Source: an uncultured Clostridia bacterium
GTDB taxonomy: Bacteria; Bacillota; Clostridia; Christensenellales; Borkfalkiaceae
Assembly: GCA_944327465.1 (NCBI GenBank)
Contig: CALVHH010000003.1
Span: 1-64,000, forward strand
Reading direction: 5' to 3'
Length of the DNA: 64,000 bases
The notes beneath the pieces are model-generated. The model was not told the DNA's origin, ran no database searches, and saw only the letters and a list, made by a program, of their open reading frames with translations. A program made the translations under genes and the position numbers. Below, in pieces: positions 22,914 to 32,211 of the stretch. The stretch's first letter is position 1, and every line of letters begins with the position of its first letter.

Positions 22914-24578
22914 TTAATTTTTTGCGCATTCCCTGTGCGGGTCGGGTGTGACTATTATATTGCTGTAGTCGGTGTATATAACAAATCCTAAATTGGCTTT
23001 GGGCGGTTTTTTAACGTACTTTCTGCGCGTGTAATCGACGGTGACCTTGTCTCTTCCGCGTGCCTGCGAATAATATGCGCATATTGCCGCCGCCTTGGCT
23101 ATCACCTCGTCCGGCACGTCCTTTCCGTCGGCGGCTATGCCCACGTGCGCCGAGTGGAATCTGTTCACGTGCAGCCAAATATCTTCGGGCGCAAGGCTCT
23201 TTAAAAGCCTGTCGTTCTGCACGTTGTTCCTGCCGGCGGTCACGCGGAATCCTGCTATCTCGTACTGCCTCATGGGCGTGACTTCGGGCGTTTTCTTTTT
23301 TCTTTCGGGCGCCTTTTTTATTAGTCCTTCGGTTGTCAGCTCGCTCTCCACGTCCCTCAGGTCATCCGTGCACTCCGCCGTCGCTATGCTCGACTCTATC
23401 GAAGTCAGGTAGTCCAGCCTGCCCTGCTCATCGCTAAGCTGCACGGTCAGGTATTCCACGGTGCGCTTCATTTTTGCGTACTTTTTATAGTACTTCTGCG
23501 CGTTCTGGGCGGGAGTGAGCTGCCTGTCCATCGAAATTTTGATCTTCTTCGGCTGCTCGCTGTAGTAGTCGTCGGCTTCAAAGCTCGTCATGCCCCGCTC
23601 CAATCTGTAAATGTTCGCCGTTATCAGCTCGCCTTTGAGTTTTATCTCGTCGGCGCTCTCGCATTCAAGAAGTTTTTCCTGTATCTGCGCCAGCCGCTTT
23701 TCGACCTTTTTAATCGCGGCGCGCACCGCCGCGCTCAGCCTGCGCGACATGTCGTCAAAGGTCTTTTTTATATATACGTAGTCGTAGTATTCGCGCTGCG
23801 CCGATAAAATATCGTTATGCCTTGCGGCGTTCTGCTGCACAGTCCTCACTTTAAAATCGTTGGGTTTGCCGTGCTCGTCAAAAGTCACGCAGGGCGCTAT
23901 GTTATCGCTGGTTACATAGTCGTATATCTCCTCTGCGCTCGCGTCTCCGCCCGAGCTTGCACATATTTCGGCGGCGGTGGAGTAGGCTATGCCCTCGATA
24001 TCCGCGCATATCTGCCTTTCGTCGTAGCGTCGTCCCGCCATCGCTTTCTGCAGCTCTTCAAGCTTTGTCGGGTCTGTCTTGCCCTGCGGGGGAGGAAGAG
24101 TGTACTTCGCGCCCGAAAAAAGCACGCGCCTGGCGTTTTCTTCCAGCGTCGTCTGTTTCAGCGCACCCAGTATGACGCCCTTTTCAACGAGTATCATGTT
24201 GGAGTATTTGCCCATTATTTCGCAGTACAGCATCATTTTTGTCGTCGAAAATTCCGAAAAGCAATCAAAATCTATTGCAATTATGCGCTCGAAGTCTATC
24301 TGCCTTATCGCCGTTATCTGCGCGTTCTGCAGGTGTTTTCTCAGCAGCATGCAAAAATTCGGCGCGTTCTGCGGGTTGGGTTTTTCGGATGAGGACAGGC
24401 TTATCCTGTTATTTTTTGCCGAAGAAGAAATTTCAAGTTTAACCGAGCCCGAACGGGTGTATATAATTAAGGAAAGCTCGTCTCTTTCGGGCATATTTAT
24501 TTTGGAAATTTTACCGCCGAGCAGCTTTTTTTCGAGCTCTGCGGCAACGTGGCGCAACGTAAAGGCGTCCTGCGGCAT
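22914..24578 (-). CDS. rqcH: Ribosome quality control protein RqcH (NFACT family)
   Basis: The bacterial Rqc2/NEMF homologue that binds stalled 50S subunits with peptidyl-tRNA and adds alanine tails that mark the peptide for degradation. The 554-residue protein has an NFACT-N domain (start PQDAFTLRHVAAELEKKLLGG), helix-hairpin-helix and long coiled-coil regions (about 270-420), and the C-terminal NFACT-R domain with the family's D-I-W-L-H motif (EDIWLHVNRFHSAHV, about 465) and a YTRRKYVKKPP stretch. AAGGAG precedes the ATG. In this window it sits beside tig-clpPX-lon, so quality-control functions cluster here. Confidence 0.93.
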   Translation of the reverse strand: MPQDAFTLRHVAAELEKKLLGGKISKINMPERDELSLIIYTRSGSVKLEISSSAKNNRISLSSSEKPNPQNAPNFCMLLRKHLQNAQITAIRQIDFERIIAIDFDCFSEFSTTKMMLYCEIMGKYSNMILVEKGVILGALKQTTLEENARRVLFSGAKYTLPPPQGKTDPTKLEELQKAMAGRRYDERQICADIEGIAYSTAAEICASSGGDASAEEIYDYVTSDNIAPCVTFDEHGKPNDFKVRTVQQNAARHNDILSAQREYYDYVYIKKTFDDMSRRLSAAVRAAIKKVEKRLAQIQEKLLECESADEIKLKGELITANIYRLERGMTSFEADDYYSEQPKKIKISMDRQLTPAQNAQKYYKKYAKMKRTVEYLTVQLSDEQGRLDYLTSIESSIATAECTDDLRDVESELTTEGLIKKAPERKKKTPEVTPMRQYEIAGFRVTAGRNNVQNDRLLKSLAPEDIWLHVNRFHSAHVGIAADGKDVPDEVIAKAAAICAYYSQARGRDKVTVDYTRRKYVKKPPKANLGFVIYTDYSNIIVTPDPHRECAKN

Positions 24579-24630
24579 AGTTTTCTCCTTGCAGTAGGTG
24601 TGTCTGCCGCGGCTTGCGGCATCGCTAAAA

Positions 24631-24659
24631 ATTATAATACAAAAAAAATTGATTGTAAA
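24631..24659 (-). promoter_or_regulatory. Promoter of rqcH
   Basis: On the minus strand TTTACA (24659-24654), 17-bp spacer, TATAAT (24636-24631). Confidence 0.78.
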
Positions 24660-24684
24660 TTAATTAAAAGCATTGTCAAAACGC

Positions 24685-24713
24685 TTTTCAAAATAATTGA
24701 CATGTGATAAAAT
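24685..24713 (+). promoter_or_regulatory. Promoter of tig
   Basis: TTTTCA at 24685-24690, 17-bp spacer, TAAAAT at 24708-24713. No CIRCE or CtsR-type operator is visible around it. Confidence 0.55.
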
Positions 24714-24756
24714 GTTAAGGTTGAAAATATTATTACCATATTCAGGAGAATAAAAA

Positions 24757-26049
24757 ATGAAGTACACAACTGCGGCGGGCGAAAAGAGCACCGTAAAACT
24801 CACCATCGACTTTTCCAAGGAGGAATGGGACGGAGCTATCGCCGAAGCCTTTAAAAGAACTCGCGGCAAGTATACCGTTCCCGGTTTCAGAAAGGGCAAG
24901 GCGCCCAAAAACGTCGTAGAAAATTATTACGGCAAGGCTGTATTCTTCGATGAAGCCTTCAACGTACTTTATTCCGAACATTATCTCGCAATTCTTGAAA
25001 AGGAAAAGGATAACTTTATGGCGGTCGGCGAGCCTGAACTTTCGGTGGACGACCTCTCCGATGAAAAGGTGACGCTCTCTGCAGTCATTCCCGTAAAGCC
25101 CGAAGTAAAGATAGGCGCTTACAAGGGTCTTGAAATAAAGAAATATGAATACACCGTCACGGACGAGGAAGTTTTAAACGAAGTAAACAAAATTCTCGAC
25201 CGCGAGGCAAAGACTATCGACGTCACCGACCGTCCCTGCGCCGAAGGCGACACGGTGAACATCAACTTCTCCGGCTCCGTCGACGGCGAAAAATTCCCCG
25301 GCGGCACTGCCGATAACTACGACCTCGTGCTCGGTTCTGGTTCGTTCATCCCCGGCTTCGAAGCTCAGGTGGCAGGCATGAACATAGGAGAAGACAGGGA
25401 CATCACCGTGCACTTCCCCGCCGACTATCAGACTGAAAATCTGCGCGATAAAGACGCCGTGTTTGCCATTCACCTCAACGGCATAAAGGGCAAGCAGCTT
25501 CCCGAACTCACCGATGAATACGTTAAAAAGCATGCCGGCAGCGACACCGTCGCAGCCTATACCGCGAAGGTAAAGGAACGCCTTGAAAAGCAGGCGGCAA
25601 GCCGCGGCAGGGACGAGACCGAAAATTCCATAATCGAAGCCATAAGCAAGACCGCCGAGTGCGACATACCTCAGGCTATGATAGAGCGCGAAATCGACAG
25701 GATGGTGCAGGATTTCTCCTACCGTCTCATGTATCAGGGACTCAAGCTTGAAGACTACATCAAGTACATGGGTCAGACCATGGAACAGTTCCGTGCTCAG
25801 TTTGCCGACCAGGCAAAGACGCGTGTGCTCTCGCAGCTCGTAATAGAAAAGATAGTAAAAGATGAAAATATAACCGCCTCCGCCGAAGAGGTCGATGCAA
25901 AGATAGCCGAACAGGCTGCTTCCGTAGGCAAGAGTGCCGAAGAATACAAAAAGAACATCGATCCCCGCCAGCAGGAGTATATCACCAACGACATAGTCAT
26001 AACCAAGTTGTTTGCCTTCCTTGAAGAAAATAACAATATGGTAAAGTAA
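24757..26049 (+). CDS. tig: Trigger factor
   Basis: The ribosome-bound chaperone and prolyl isomerase met by new chains at the exit tunnel. The 430-residue protein has the N-terminal ribosome-binding domain with the signature GFRKGKAPKNVV near residue 46, the FKBP-type isomerase domain (about 160-245; GDTVNINFSGSVDG and GSFIPGFEAQVAGM), and the helical C-terminal chaperone arms. A good AGGAG site precedes the ATG. It is first in the order tig-clpP-clpX-lon-engB. Confidence 0.96.
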   Translation: MKYTTAAGEKSTVKLTIDFSKEEWDGAIAEAFKRTRGKYTVPGFRKGKAPKNVVENYYGKAVFFDEAFNVLYSEHYLAILEKEKDNFMAVGEPELSVDDLSDEKVTLSAVIPVKPEVKIGAYKGLEIKKYEYTVTDEEVLNEVNKILDREAKTIDVTDRPCAEGDTVNINFSGSVDGEKFPGGTADNYDLVLGSGSFIPGFEAQVAGMNIGEDRDITVHFPADYQTENLRDKDAVFAIHLNGIKGKQLPELTDEYVKKHAGSDTVAAYTAKVKERLEKQAASRGRDETENSIIEAISKTAECDIPQAMIEREIDRMVQDFSYRLMYQGLKLEDYIKYMGQTMEQFRAQFADQAKTRVLSQLVIEKIVKDENITASAEEVDAKIAEQAASVGKSAEEYKKNIDPRQQEYITNDIVITKLFAFLEENNNMVK

Positions 26050-26097
26050 TTGGTATAAGCAAGTTTGGTAGCCATCTTTGGCTGTGGGATAAAACCC

Positions 26098-26138
26098 TTG
26101 CGGGGCGGCTTAGGTATTAAGTCCGCCCCGCAACTTTT
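26098..26138 (+). terminator. Terminator or attenuator between tig and clpP
   Basis: TTGCGGGGCGG pairs with CCGCCCCGCAA across a 14-base loop in which CTTA and TAAG can extend the stem; CTTTTAAT follows. The weak T run suggests partial read-through into clpP, for which no good promoter is seen. Confidence 0.6.
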
Positions 26139-26197
26139 AATGTTGGCTCCGCAGCCGTTGCGTAATAAAAACCTTAAAAAGGAGGAAAACTATTATC

Positions 26198-26794
26198 ATG
26201 CACAACGAAAAATCGGCGCTCGTGCCCTATATCGTCGAGCAGACTTCGCGCGGCGAACGCTCATACGACATTTACTCAAGACTTCTGGAGGACAGAATAA
26301 TTTTTCTGAGCGGCGAAATAGACGACGCCACCGCCAACACGGTAGTGGCTCAGCTCATCTATCTCGAAGCAAAGGACCCCTCAAAGGACATCTCTCTCTA
26401 TATCAACAGTCCCGGCGGCTCGGTCTCTGCGGGTCTAGCCATCTACGATACGATGAACTACGTCAAGTGCGACGTCTCTACGATATGTATAGGCATGGCT
26501 GCCTCCATGGGCGCCTTCCTGCTTTCAAGCGGCGCCAAGGGCAAGAGATACGCCCTGCCCAACAGCGAAATAATGATTCACCAGCCTCTCGGCGGCGCAC
26601 AGGGACAGGCGAGCGACATTAAGATTGCTGCCGAACACATCCTTAAGACCAAGGCAAAACTCAACAGCATCCTCTCGGCAAATTCCGGAAAGCCCGTCGA
26701 AGTCATCGAAAGGGACACCGACAGGGACAATTTCCTCTCCGCTCAGGAAGCTCTGGAATACGGTCTCATAGATAAAGTGTTTTATAAAAGGTAA
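26198..26794 (+). CDS. clpP: ATP-dependent Clp protease proteolytic subunit
   Basis: The serine peptidase that forms the two-ring barrel fed by ClpX or ClpC. The 198-residue protein has the catalytic triad Ser103 ([11 protein letters not shown]), His128 (MIHQPLGG) and Asp177 (ERDTDRDNF), all at +5 relative to Bacillus subtilis numbering. A strong AGGAGG precedes the ATG, at a rather long distance of 12 bases. clpX follows 70 bases later, giving ClpXP from one transcript. Confidence 0.97.
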   Translation: MHNEKSALVPYIVEQTSRGERSYDIYSRLLEDRIIFLSGEIDDATANTVVAQLIYLEAKDPSKDISLYINSPGGSVSAGLAIYDTMNYVKCDVSTICIGMAASMGAFLLSSGAKGKRYALPNSEIMIHQPLGGAQGQASDIKIAAEHILKTKAKLNSILSANSGKPVEVIERDTDRDNFLSAQEALEYGLIDKVFYKR

Positions 26795-26864
26795 TCGCTG
26801 TCAATAAAATAGCGGTGCAAGCCGTGTAAACCGGCTATAGGGCTGTTTGCCCAACGGAGTAAAA

Positions 26865-28100
26865 ATGAAAGAACAGACAAGGTATTGTTCGTTCTGCGGA
26901 AAGCCCGAAGACCTCGTCAAAAGGCTCATCTCCGGACAGAACGGCGCGTATATATGCAACGAATGCGTTGCGATATGCGAAGACATGATAAAGGACACCG
27001 AAGAGCAGGATACTGCCCCGGTGCCCCTCAAAAAGCCCGCCGAAATCAAAGCGGAGCTCGATAAGTACATCGTCGGACAGGACGAAGCAAAAAAGGTGCT
27101 GTCCGTCGCCGTATATAATCACTATAAGCGCATAAACAACCTCGGCAAAAAGGAGGAGGACGACCTTTCGGATGTCGAGATAGAAAAGAGCAATATCCTG
27201 CTTCTCGGTCCCACGGGCTGCGGCAAGACTCTGCTTGCTAGAACGCTCGCAAAGATACTCAACGTGCCGTTTGCCACCACCGACGCCACTACGCTGACCG
27301 AGGCGGGCTATGTGGGCGAAGACGTTGAAAACATTCTCTTAAAGCTCATTCAGAACGCCGACTACGACATTGCAAGAGCCCAGCGCGGCATTATCTATAT
27401 AGATGAAATAGATAAGATAGCAAGAAAGGGCGAAAACGTATCCATAACCCGCGATGTCTCGGGCGAGGGTGTTCAGCAGGCGCTGTTAAAGATAATCGAA
27501 AGCACTGTGGCAAATGTTCCCCCTCAGGGCGGCAGAAAACATCCCCAGCAGGAGTGCCTCAGAATAGATACAACGAACATTCTCTTTATCTGCGGCGGAG
27601 CTTTCGTCGGTCTGGATAAGATCGTGCGCGCCCGCAGGGATACTACCACCCTCGGCTTCGGCGGCGACGTGAAGAGCGACGACGGCGAAGGCGTATACGA
27701 AATGCTCGCAGACGTCAAGCCTCAGGATCTTACGAAATTCGGGCTCATTCCCGAATTCGTCGGGCGCGTCCCCATCGTCGTAGCCCTTCATCCCCTCGAC
27801 GAAGACGCTCTCGTAAATATCCTCACAAAGCCCAAGAATGCCATAATTAAGCAGTACCAAAAGCTCATCGCTCTCGACGGAGTCAAATTGACCGTAGAAG
27901 AAGGGGCGGTGCGCGAGATAGCCAACACTGCCATAAAGCTCAAGACGGGCGCAAGAGGTTTAAGAACTATTATAGAAAGTTTTATGACGTCGGTCATGTA
28001 CAAGATACCTTCCGAACACAACGTGGAGGAGGTCATTGTCACACGCGACTGTATTACAGGCAAGGCAGAACCTGTAATAATCTATAAAAAGTCGGCGTGA
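26865..28100 (+). CDS. clpX: ATP-dependent Clp protease ATP-binding subunit ClpX
   Basis: The AAA+ unfoldase of ClpXP. The protein starts with the zinc-binding domain ([15 protein letters not shown], then [10 protein letters not shown]). The AAA+ core has Walker A GPTGCGKT near residue 115, pore loop GYVGED, Walker [12 protein letters not shown] near 178, and sensor and [10 protein letters not shown] segments typical of ClpX. ATG 26865 is chosen over an upstream in-frame TTG at 26847 because GGAG lies just before it and the zinc finger then begins near residue 8 as usual. About 411 residues, normal for the family. Confidence 0.96.
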   Translation: MKEQTRYCSFCGKPEDLVKRLISGQNGAYICNECVAICEDMIKDTEEQDTAPVPLKKPAEIKAELDKYIVGQDEAKKVLSVAVYNHYKRINNLGKKEEDDLSDVEIEKSNILLLGPTGCGKTLLARTLAKILNVPFATTDATTLTEAGYVGEDVENILLKLIQNADYDIARAQRGIIYIDEIDKIARKGENVSITRDVSGEGVQQALLKIIESTVANVPPQGGRKHPQQECLRIDTTNILFICGGAFVGLDKIVRARRDTTTLGFGGDVKSDDGEGVYEMLADVKPQDLTKFGLIPEFVGRVPIVVALHPLDEDALVNILTKPKNAIIKQYQKLIALDGVKLTVEEGAVREIANTAIKLKTGARGLRTIIESFMTSVMYKIPSEHNVEEVIVTRDCITGKAEPVIIYKKSA

Positions 28101-28132
28101 CCGCGTTCAAATTCAGTTTTTATTGATTTTAC

Positions 28133-28158
28133 GCAGTACTATGTCACGCATGTACTGC
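28133..28158 (+). repeat. Palindromic intergenic motif, copy 2
   Basis: GCAGTAC-T-ATG-TCACG-CAT-GTACTGC between clpX and lon: a 10-bp stem with one bulged T around a TCACG loop. It shares the core TACTATGYCACGCAT with the copies at 15167, 32115 and 60838. A second small hairpin (GGGAAG...CTTCCC, about 28165-28187) follows before the lon ribosome binding site. Confidence 0.65.
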
Positions 28159-28208
28159 TTCGGGGGAAGGGTCTGCGGCTCTTCCCTCGCGTTTTACGGA
28201 GGAATGCT

Positions 28209-30518
28209 ATGGCGAATGAAAGATTGCAGCTCCCCCTTGTCGCTCTGCGCGACAGGGTGGTGTACCCCAACATAACGGCGGGCTTCGATGCCGGGCGTGC
28301 CGCCACGCTCTATGCCATTCGTGCGGCGACCGAAAACGACAGGATCGTGTTTATATGCGCACAGATAGACGGCTCCAAAAACGATGTCTCTGCCGAAGAC
28401 CTCTACGATGTGGGCACCGTCGCCCGCATCGAGCGCGTTGCGCCCATCTCCGGCGACAGGCTGCGCATAACCTGCCGCGGACTCTACCGCGCCCGTACAC
28501 TGTCCGTCTACGAACAGGACGGTTCGCTCTTTGCCACCATAGAAAAAATGCCTGTCGAGCGCACCGACCCCGTGTTCGAGGAGGCGTATTTCCGTACGTC
28601 CAAGGGCATTCTTCACGACATCGCGCAGTCCGATTCCCGCTTTTCCAAGGAGTCTTCCCAGCGGCTCGACAGCTGCCAGGACCCGGAACTCTTCGTCTAT
28701 CTTGCCCTCGACGGTCTGCAGCTCAAGTGCGAAGTACAGCAGTCGGTATATTCCAGGCTGCGCCTCGTGGATATGTTCTCCGACCTCGACAGGCAGCTCA
28801 ATTCCGAGCTCGAGATAGCCAGGCTCGAGCGCAAGATACAGAGCTCTGTAAGGCAGAATATCGAAAAGAACCAGAAGGAGTACTACCTGCGCGAACAGCT
28901 CAAGGCAATACACACCGAGCTCGGCGACGACGAAAATGAAAAGGGCGAGCTCGAAGAGCGCATAAGGGCAAAGCACATGCCTCCCGAAGTCGAGCAAAAG
29001 GCGCTTAAAGAACTTTCGCGCATGTCGCGCATGCAGTCTGCGTCGCCCGATTACAACGTGCTGAGAACTTATCTCGACTGGATGCTCGACCTCGAGTGGG
29101 AGCATTGCACCGAAGATACCCCCGACCTCGCCGACGCCGTCAACATTCTCGAAGAGGACCACTACGGATTAAAGAAGATCAAGGAGCGCATAACCGAATA
29201 TCTTGCCGTGCTCAAGCTGACTAATTCGCTCAACGCCCCCGTGCTCTGTTTTGTGGGGCCTCCGGGCGTGGGCAAGACGTCGATCGCGACCTCGGTTGCG
29301 CGTGCGCTGGGCAGAAAGTTCGTGCGCATGTCGCTCGGCGGCGTACGCGACGAGTCGGAAATCCGCGGTCACCGCAAGACGTATGTGGGCGCAATGCCCG
29401 GGCGTATCATCACGGCTTTGAAGAATGCGGGCTCTGTAAACCCCGTATTCCTGCTCGATGAAATTGATAAACTGTCCTCCGATTCCTTCCACGGCGACCC
29501 TTCGAGCGCCCTTTTGGAAGTGCTCGACCCCAACCAGAATTCCACCTTCCGCGACAGATATCTCGAAGTCCCCTACGACCTCTCGAAGGTGCTGTTTATA
29601 ACGACGGCAAATTCGGTTGAAACCATCCCGGAGCCTCTGCTCGACAGAATGGAACTCATCACAATCGAAGGCTACACGCAGGAGGAAAAGCGCGAAATAG
29701 CCAAGCGCTACCTCATTCCCAAGCGCATGGCGGCGAACGGCTTAAAGGAGGGCGACGTGCTCTTCGATGACGCCGCCGTAGACGAAATTGCCGATGGCTA
29801 CACCCGCGAAGCGGGCGTGCGCGAACTCGAACGCCGCATCGACGCAGTCTGCCGCAAGGCGGCGGTCTTAAAGGCGGGCGGCAGAAAGCGCAAGGTGCGC
29901 GTAAATGCCGATAACGTGTCGGAGTATCTGGGCGCCCGCAGGTTCGAGCGCGACGGAATGCTCGAAAGCGATCAGGTTGGCGCCGCTACAGGATTGGCAT
30001 GGACGGCGGTTGGGGGAACTACGCTCACAATCGAAGTTTCAGCCATGCACGGCAAGGGCGACGTGCTGCTTACGGGCAAACTTGGCGACGTGATGAAGGA
30101 GAGCGCCCGTGCGGCAATCAGCTATATCCGCTCCAATTCCGATGAATACGGCATTTCGCCGGAAACATTCGAAAATACCGATATCCATATCCACGTGCCC
30201 GAAGGCGCCACGCCCAAGGACGGTCCCAGCGCAGGCATAACAATGGCAACAGCCATACTTTCGGCGTTCACGCATAAGCCCGTAAAGCGTTCAATAGCAA
30301 TGACGGGCGAAATAACACTGCGCGGCAAGGTGTTGCCCATAGGCGGGCTCAAGGAAAAGGCGCTTGCCGCCTACCGCATAGGCATTCACGATGTCATAAT
30401 CCCCAAGGATAACCAAAAGGACTTGGAGGAAATACCTCAGTCGGTCAAGGAAAACATTAACTTTATTCCCGTCTCCGATGTCGACGCCGTGTTCAGGACG
30501 GCAATTGTCAACCTATGA
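28209..30518 (+). CDS. lon: ATP-dependent protease La (Lon)
   Basis: A homo-oligomeric AAA+ protease that degrades damaged and regulatory proteins. The 769-residue protein has the Lon N-terminal domain (about 1-200; LPLVALRDRVVYPN at the start), a coiled coil (about 205-270), the AAA+ module with Walker A GPPGVGKTS near residue 353 and Walker B PVFLLDEIDKL near 418, and the C-terminal Ser-Lys peptidase domain with the catalytic serine in PKDGPSAGI near 677 and a conserved lysine in GGLKEKALAA near 720. GGAGG precedes the ATG. engB overlaps its stop by 4 bases. Confidence 0.97.
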   Translation: MANERLQLPLVALRDRVVYPNITAGFDAGRAATLYAIRAATENDRIVFICAQIDGSKNDVSAEDLYDVGTVARIERVAPISGDRLRITCRGLYRARTLSVYEQDGSLFATIEKMPVERTDPVFEEAYFRTSKGILHDIAQSDSRFSKESSQRLDSCQDPELFVYLALDGLQLKCEVQQSVYSRLRLVDMFSDLDRQLNSELEIARLERKIQSSVRQNIEKNQKEYYLREQLKAIHTELGDDENEKGELEERIRAKHMPPEVEQKALKELSRMSRMQSASPDYNVLRTYLDWMLDLEWEHCTEDTPDLADAVNILEEDHYGLKKIKERITEYLAVLKLTNSLNAPVLCFVGPPGVGKTSIATSVARALGRKFVRMSLGGVRDESEIRGHRKTYVGAMPGRIITALKNAGSVNPVFLLDEIDKLSSDSFHGDPSSALLEVLDPNQNSTFRDRYLEVPYDLSKVLFITTANSVETIPEPLLDRMELITIEGYTQEEKREIAKRYLIPKRMAANGLKEGDVLFDDAAVDEIADGYTREAGVRELERRIDAVCRKAAVLKAGGRKRKVRVNADNVSEYLGARRFERDGMLESDQVGAATGLAWTAVGGTTLTIEVSAMHGKGDVLLTGKLGDVMKESARAAISYIRSNSDEYGISPETFENTDIHIHVPEGATPKDGPSAGITMATAILSAFTHKPVKRSIAMTGEITLRGKVLPIGGLKEKALAAYRIGIHDVIIPKDNQKDLEEIPQSVKENINFIPVSDVDAVFRTAIVNL

Positions 30519-31138
30519 AGATAACCAAAGCCGAATTCATAACCAGCGCGGCTCAAAAAAGTCAGTTCATCTCACCCGACAAGCCCATGATAGCCGTCTG
30601 CGGCCGTTCAAACGTCGGCAAGAGCAGCTTTATCAACATGCTTGCCAACCGCAAAAAGCTTGCGCGTGTCTCGCAGCAGCCGGGCAGAACGCGGCTCGTC
30701 AACTATTTCGACTTTGGCTCGTTCATCCTCGCCGACCTTCCGGGCTACGGCTATGCCAGGGTCAGCAAGGCAGAAAAAATAAAGTGGGCAAAGATGCTCG
30801 ACGATTTTTTTGCCGATAAGGCAAACATTTCGCACGTCTTTGCGCTCTGCGATATCCGCCACGACCCTACCGCCGACGACGTCACTATGATAAACTACCT
30901 GTATTGCAACACCATTCCCTTTACGGTGGTTGCAACAAAGGCAGATAAGCTTTCGCGCGCGCAGGTCGATAGGTCGCTCACCCGCATAGCTGCCGTTTTA
31001 AAGTGCGGCAAGGGCGATATAATCGCCACTTCTGCCGTCACCAGGCTGGGGCTTGAAAACTTGCTCGATTGCATCGAACGCGTCGTTTCTTTTAAAAATT
31101 CGCCCGAGGAGGAGTCTGTCGATGAAGAAGATACATAA
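30515..31138 (+). CDS. engB: Ribosome biogenesis GTPase EngB (YsxC/YihA)
   Basis: A small GTPase needed for 50S subunit assembly. The 207-residue protein has G1 GRSNVGKSS near residue 30, G2 in the PGRT loop (QQPGRTRLVNYF), G3 DLPGYGYA near 74, G4 TKADKLS near 141 and G5 TSAV near 172. It overlaps lon by 4 bases (ATGA), as in the lon-ysxC pair of Bacillus. The C-terminal tail is acidic (PEEESVDEEDT), and its last 17 bases overlap the next gene. Confidence 0.95.
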   Translation: MKITKAEFITSAAQKSQFISPDKPMIAVCGRSNVGKSSFINMLANRKKLARVSQQPGRTRLVNYFDFGSFILADLPGYGYARVSKAEKIKWAKMLDDFFADKANISHVFALCDIRHDPTADDVTMINYLYCNTIPFTVVATKADKLSRAQVDRSLTRIAAVLKCGKGDIIATSAVTRLGLENLLDCIERVVSFKNSPEEESVDEEDT

Positions 31139-32081
31139 ACTCGCGGCGCTCGCGCTCGCCCTGTGCCTATCTGCAGGGCTGTGCGGCTGTCAGCGCTACC
31201 TTCCCGTGGGCGATATGTCTGGCGATTCTTCCGTCGTTCTGCCCGGCGCCGATTCGGAACAGGACGACGAGCCCGATAAAGAACCCGAAGTCGATCCCCC
31301 GCAGGAAGAGCCCGACCCCGACCTTGACGGTGACGACCCCGCGGACGACGTTCCGCAGGGCGGCGATGATGAAGACGATTCCCCGGACGATGCTCCGCAG
31401 GGCGGCGATGATGAAGGCGATTCCGATGACGAGCCCGACATATCCGACCCCGACGACGGGGAGGAAGGGGACGTCCCCGAACTTCCTCCCGTCGGCGATG
31501 ACGATGAACCTGACGACGATGACGGCGGGGCTTCCGCGGGCGGCGATTTGCCCGAACAGCCTCCCGAAGATCAGCCGGAAGACCCCGTTCCTCCCCAGGA
31601 GCAGCCCGATGGCGACGACCAAGACGATGACGACGAAGGAGTGATAATCGTCCCTTCAGACCCTTCGCAGGATGTAGAAGTATCTGCGGGCGGGTACGAT
31701 TTTTCCGACTGCGCTTTGCCGACTATCTCTGCTGGGTACAGCCTCGTTTCGGGCAGTGTAAGTGCGGGCAGCGAGTTGCAAATCAAGGACTATAAAAACG
31801 ATAAGTTTTCCAAATACGCGCTGCTCACCTCTAATTCAAGCGTGCTTATAAATGTAAGCGGCAGCGCCGTAGTAACTATCTGCGCGGCAAACCTCGGCAT
31901 TTTTGCAGGCGAGCTGACCGTTTCGGGCGGAAGTTTTTCCGTTACATACCGTCTTGAAAATTCCCCCAACGCGCAGGGCTTCCGCAACGGCTACTTCACC
32001 TTCGAGTGTCCCCTTGCCGCAGGCGGCTACACTCTCACCTCGTCGGGCAACGTCGGCTTGCTCTACATAGCCGTAGCCTGA
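31122..32081 (+). CDS. Predicted lipoprotein with long acidic Asp/Glu/Pro/Gly linker
   Basis: A 319-residue exported protein. The signal peptide ends in the lipobox LCGC with Cys23 as the lipidated residue. Residues 25 to about 190 form a low-complexity, highly acidic linker with repeated PQGGDDE-like units, which should be unstructured and reach through the wall. The last 120 residues form a small beta-rich domain with no recognised motif (ISAGYSLVSGSVSAG, VSGGSFSVTYRL). ATG 31122 is behind a GAGGAGGAG site inside the end of engB (17-base overlap), so expression is coupled to lon-engB. The function is unknown; it resembles a surface adhesion or sensing protein in layout only. Confidence 0.72.
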   Translation: MKKIHKLAALALALCLSAGLCGCQRYLPVGDMSGDSSVVLPGADSEQDDEPDKEPEVDPPQEEPDPDLDGDDPADDVPQGGDDEDDSPDDAPQGGDDEGDSDDEPDISDPDDGEEGDVPELPPVGDDDEPDDDDGGASAGGDLPEQPPEDQPEDPVPPQEQPDGDDQDDDDEGVIIVPSDPSQDVEVSAGGYDFSDCALPTISAGYSLVSGSVSAGSELQIKDYKNDKFSKYALLTSNSSVLINVSGSAVVTICAANLGIFAGELTVSGGSFSVTYRLENSPNAQGFRNGYFTFECPLAAGGYTLTSSGNVGLLYIAVA

Positions 32082-32114
32082 AAAAAGCCGTTATTTTCCA
32101 TCACGACTTTGTTT

Positions 32115-32129
32115 CTATGCCACGCATAG
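32115..32129 (+). repeat. Palindromic intergenic motif, copy 3
   Basis: CTATGC-CAC-GCATAG followed by TACAT, after the lipoprotein gene and before its terminator. Confidence 0.6.
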
Positions 32130-32156
32130 TACATAAAAAATAATGTGTTTTAATAA

Positions 32157-32203
32157 AAAATGAAGCCGCGGGCGCGATTTTCGCGCCCGCGGCTTCATTT
32201 TGC
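32157..32203. terminator. Bidirectional terminator between the lipoprotein and the BspA-like gene
   Basis: A stem of about 20 bp (GAAGCCGCGGGCGCGA, loop TTT, and its complement) flanked by AAAAT and ATTTT, suited to both directions. Confidence 0.9.
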
Positions 32204-32211
32204 TTTGCAGC

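Noticed and set aside
26098-26138. The hairpin before clpP as a CIRCE or CtsR operator
   Set aside because: Neither the CIRCE repeat (TTAGCACTC-9-GAGTGCTAA) nor the CtsR heptad (GGTCAAA) is present.
28133-28158. The palindromic motif as a parS or DnaA-binding site
   Set aside because: It does not match the parS consensus (TGTTTCACGTGAAACA) or the DnaA box (TTATCCACA).
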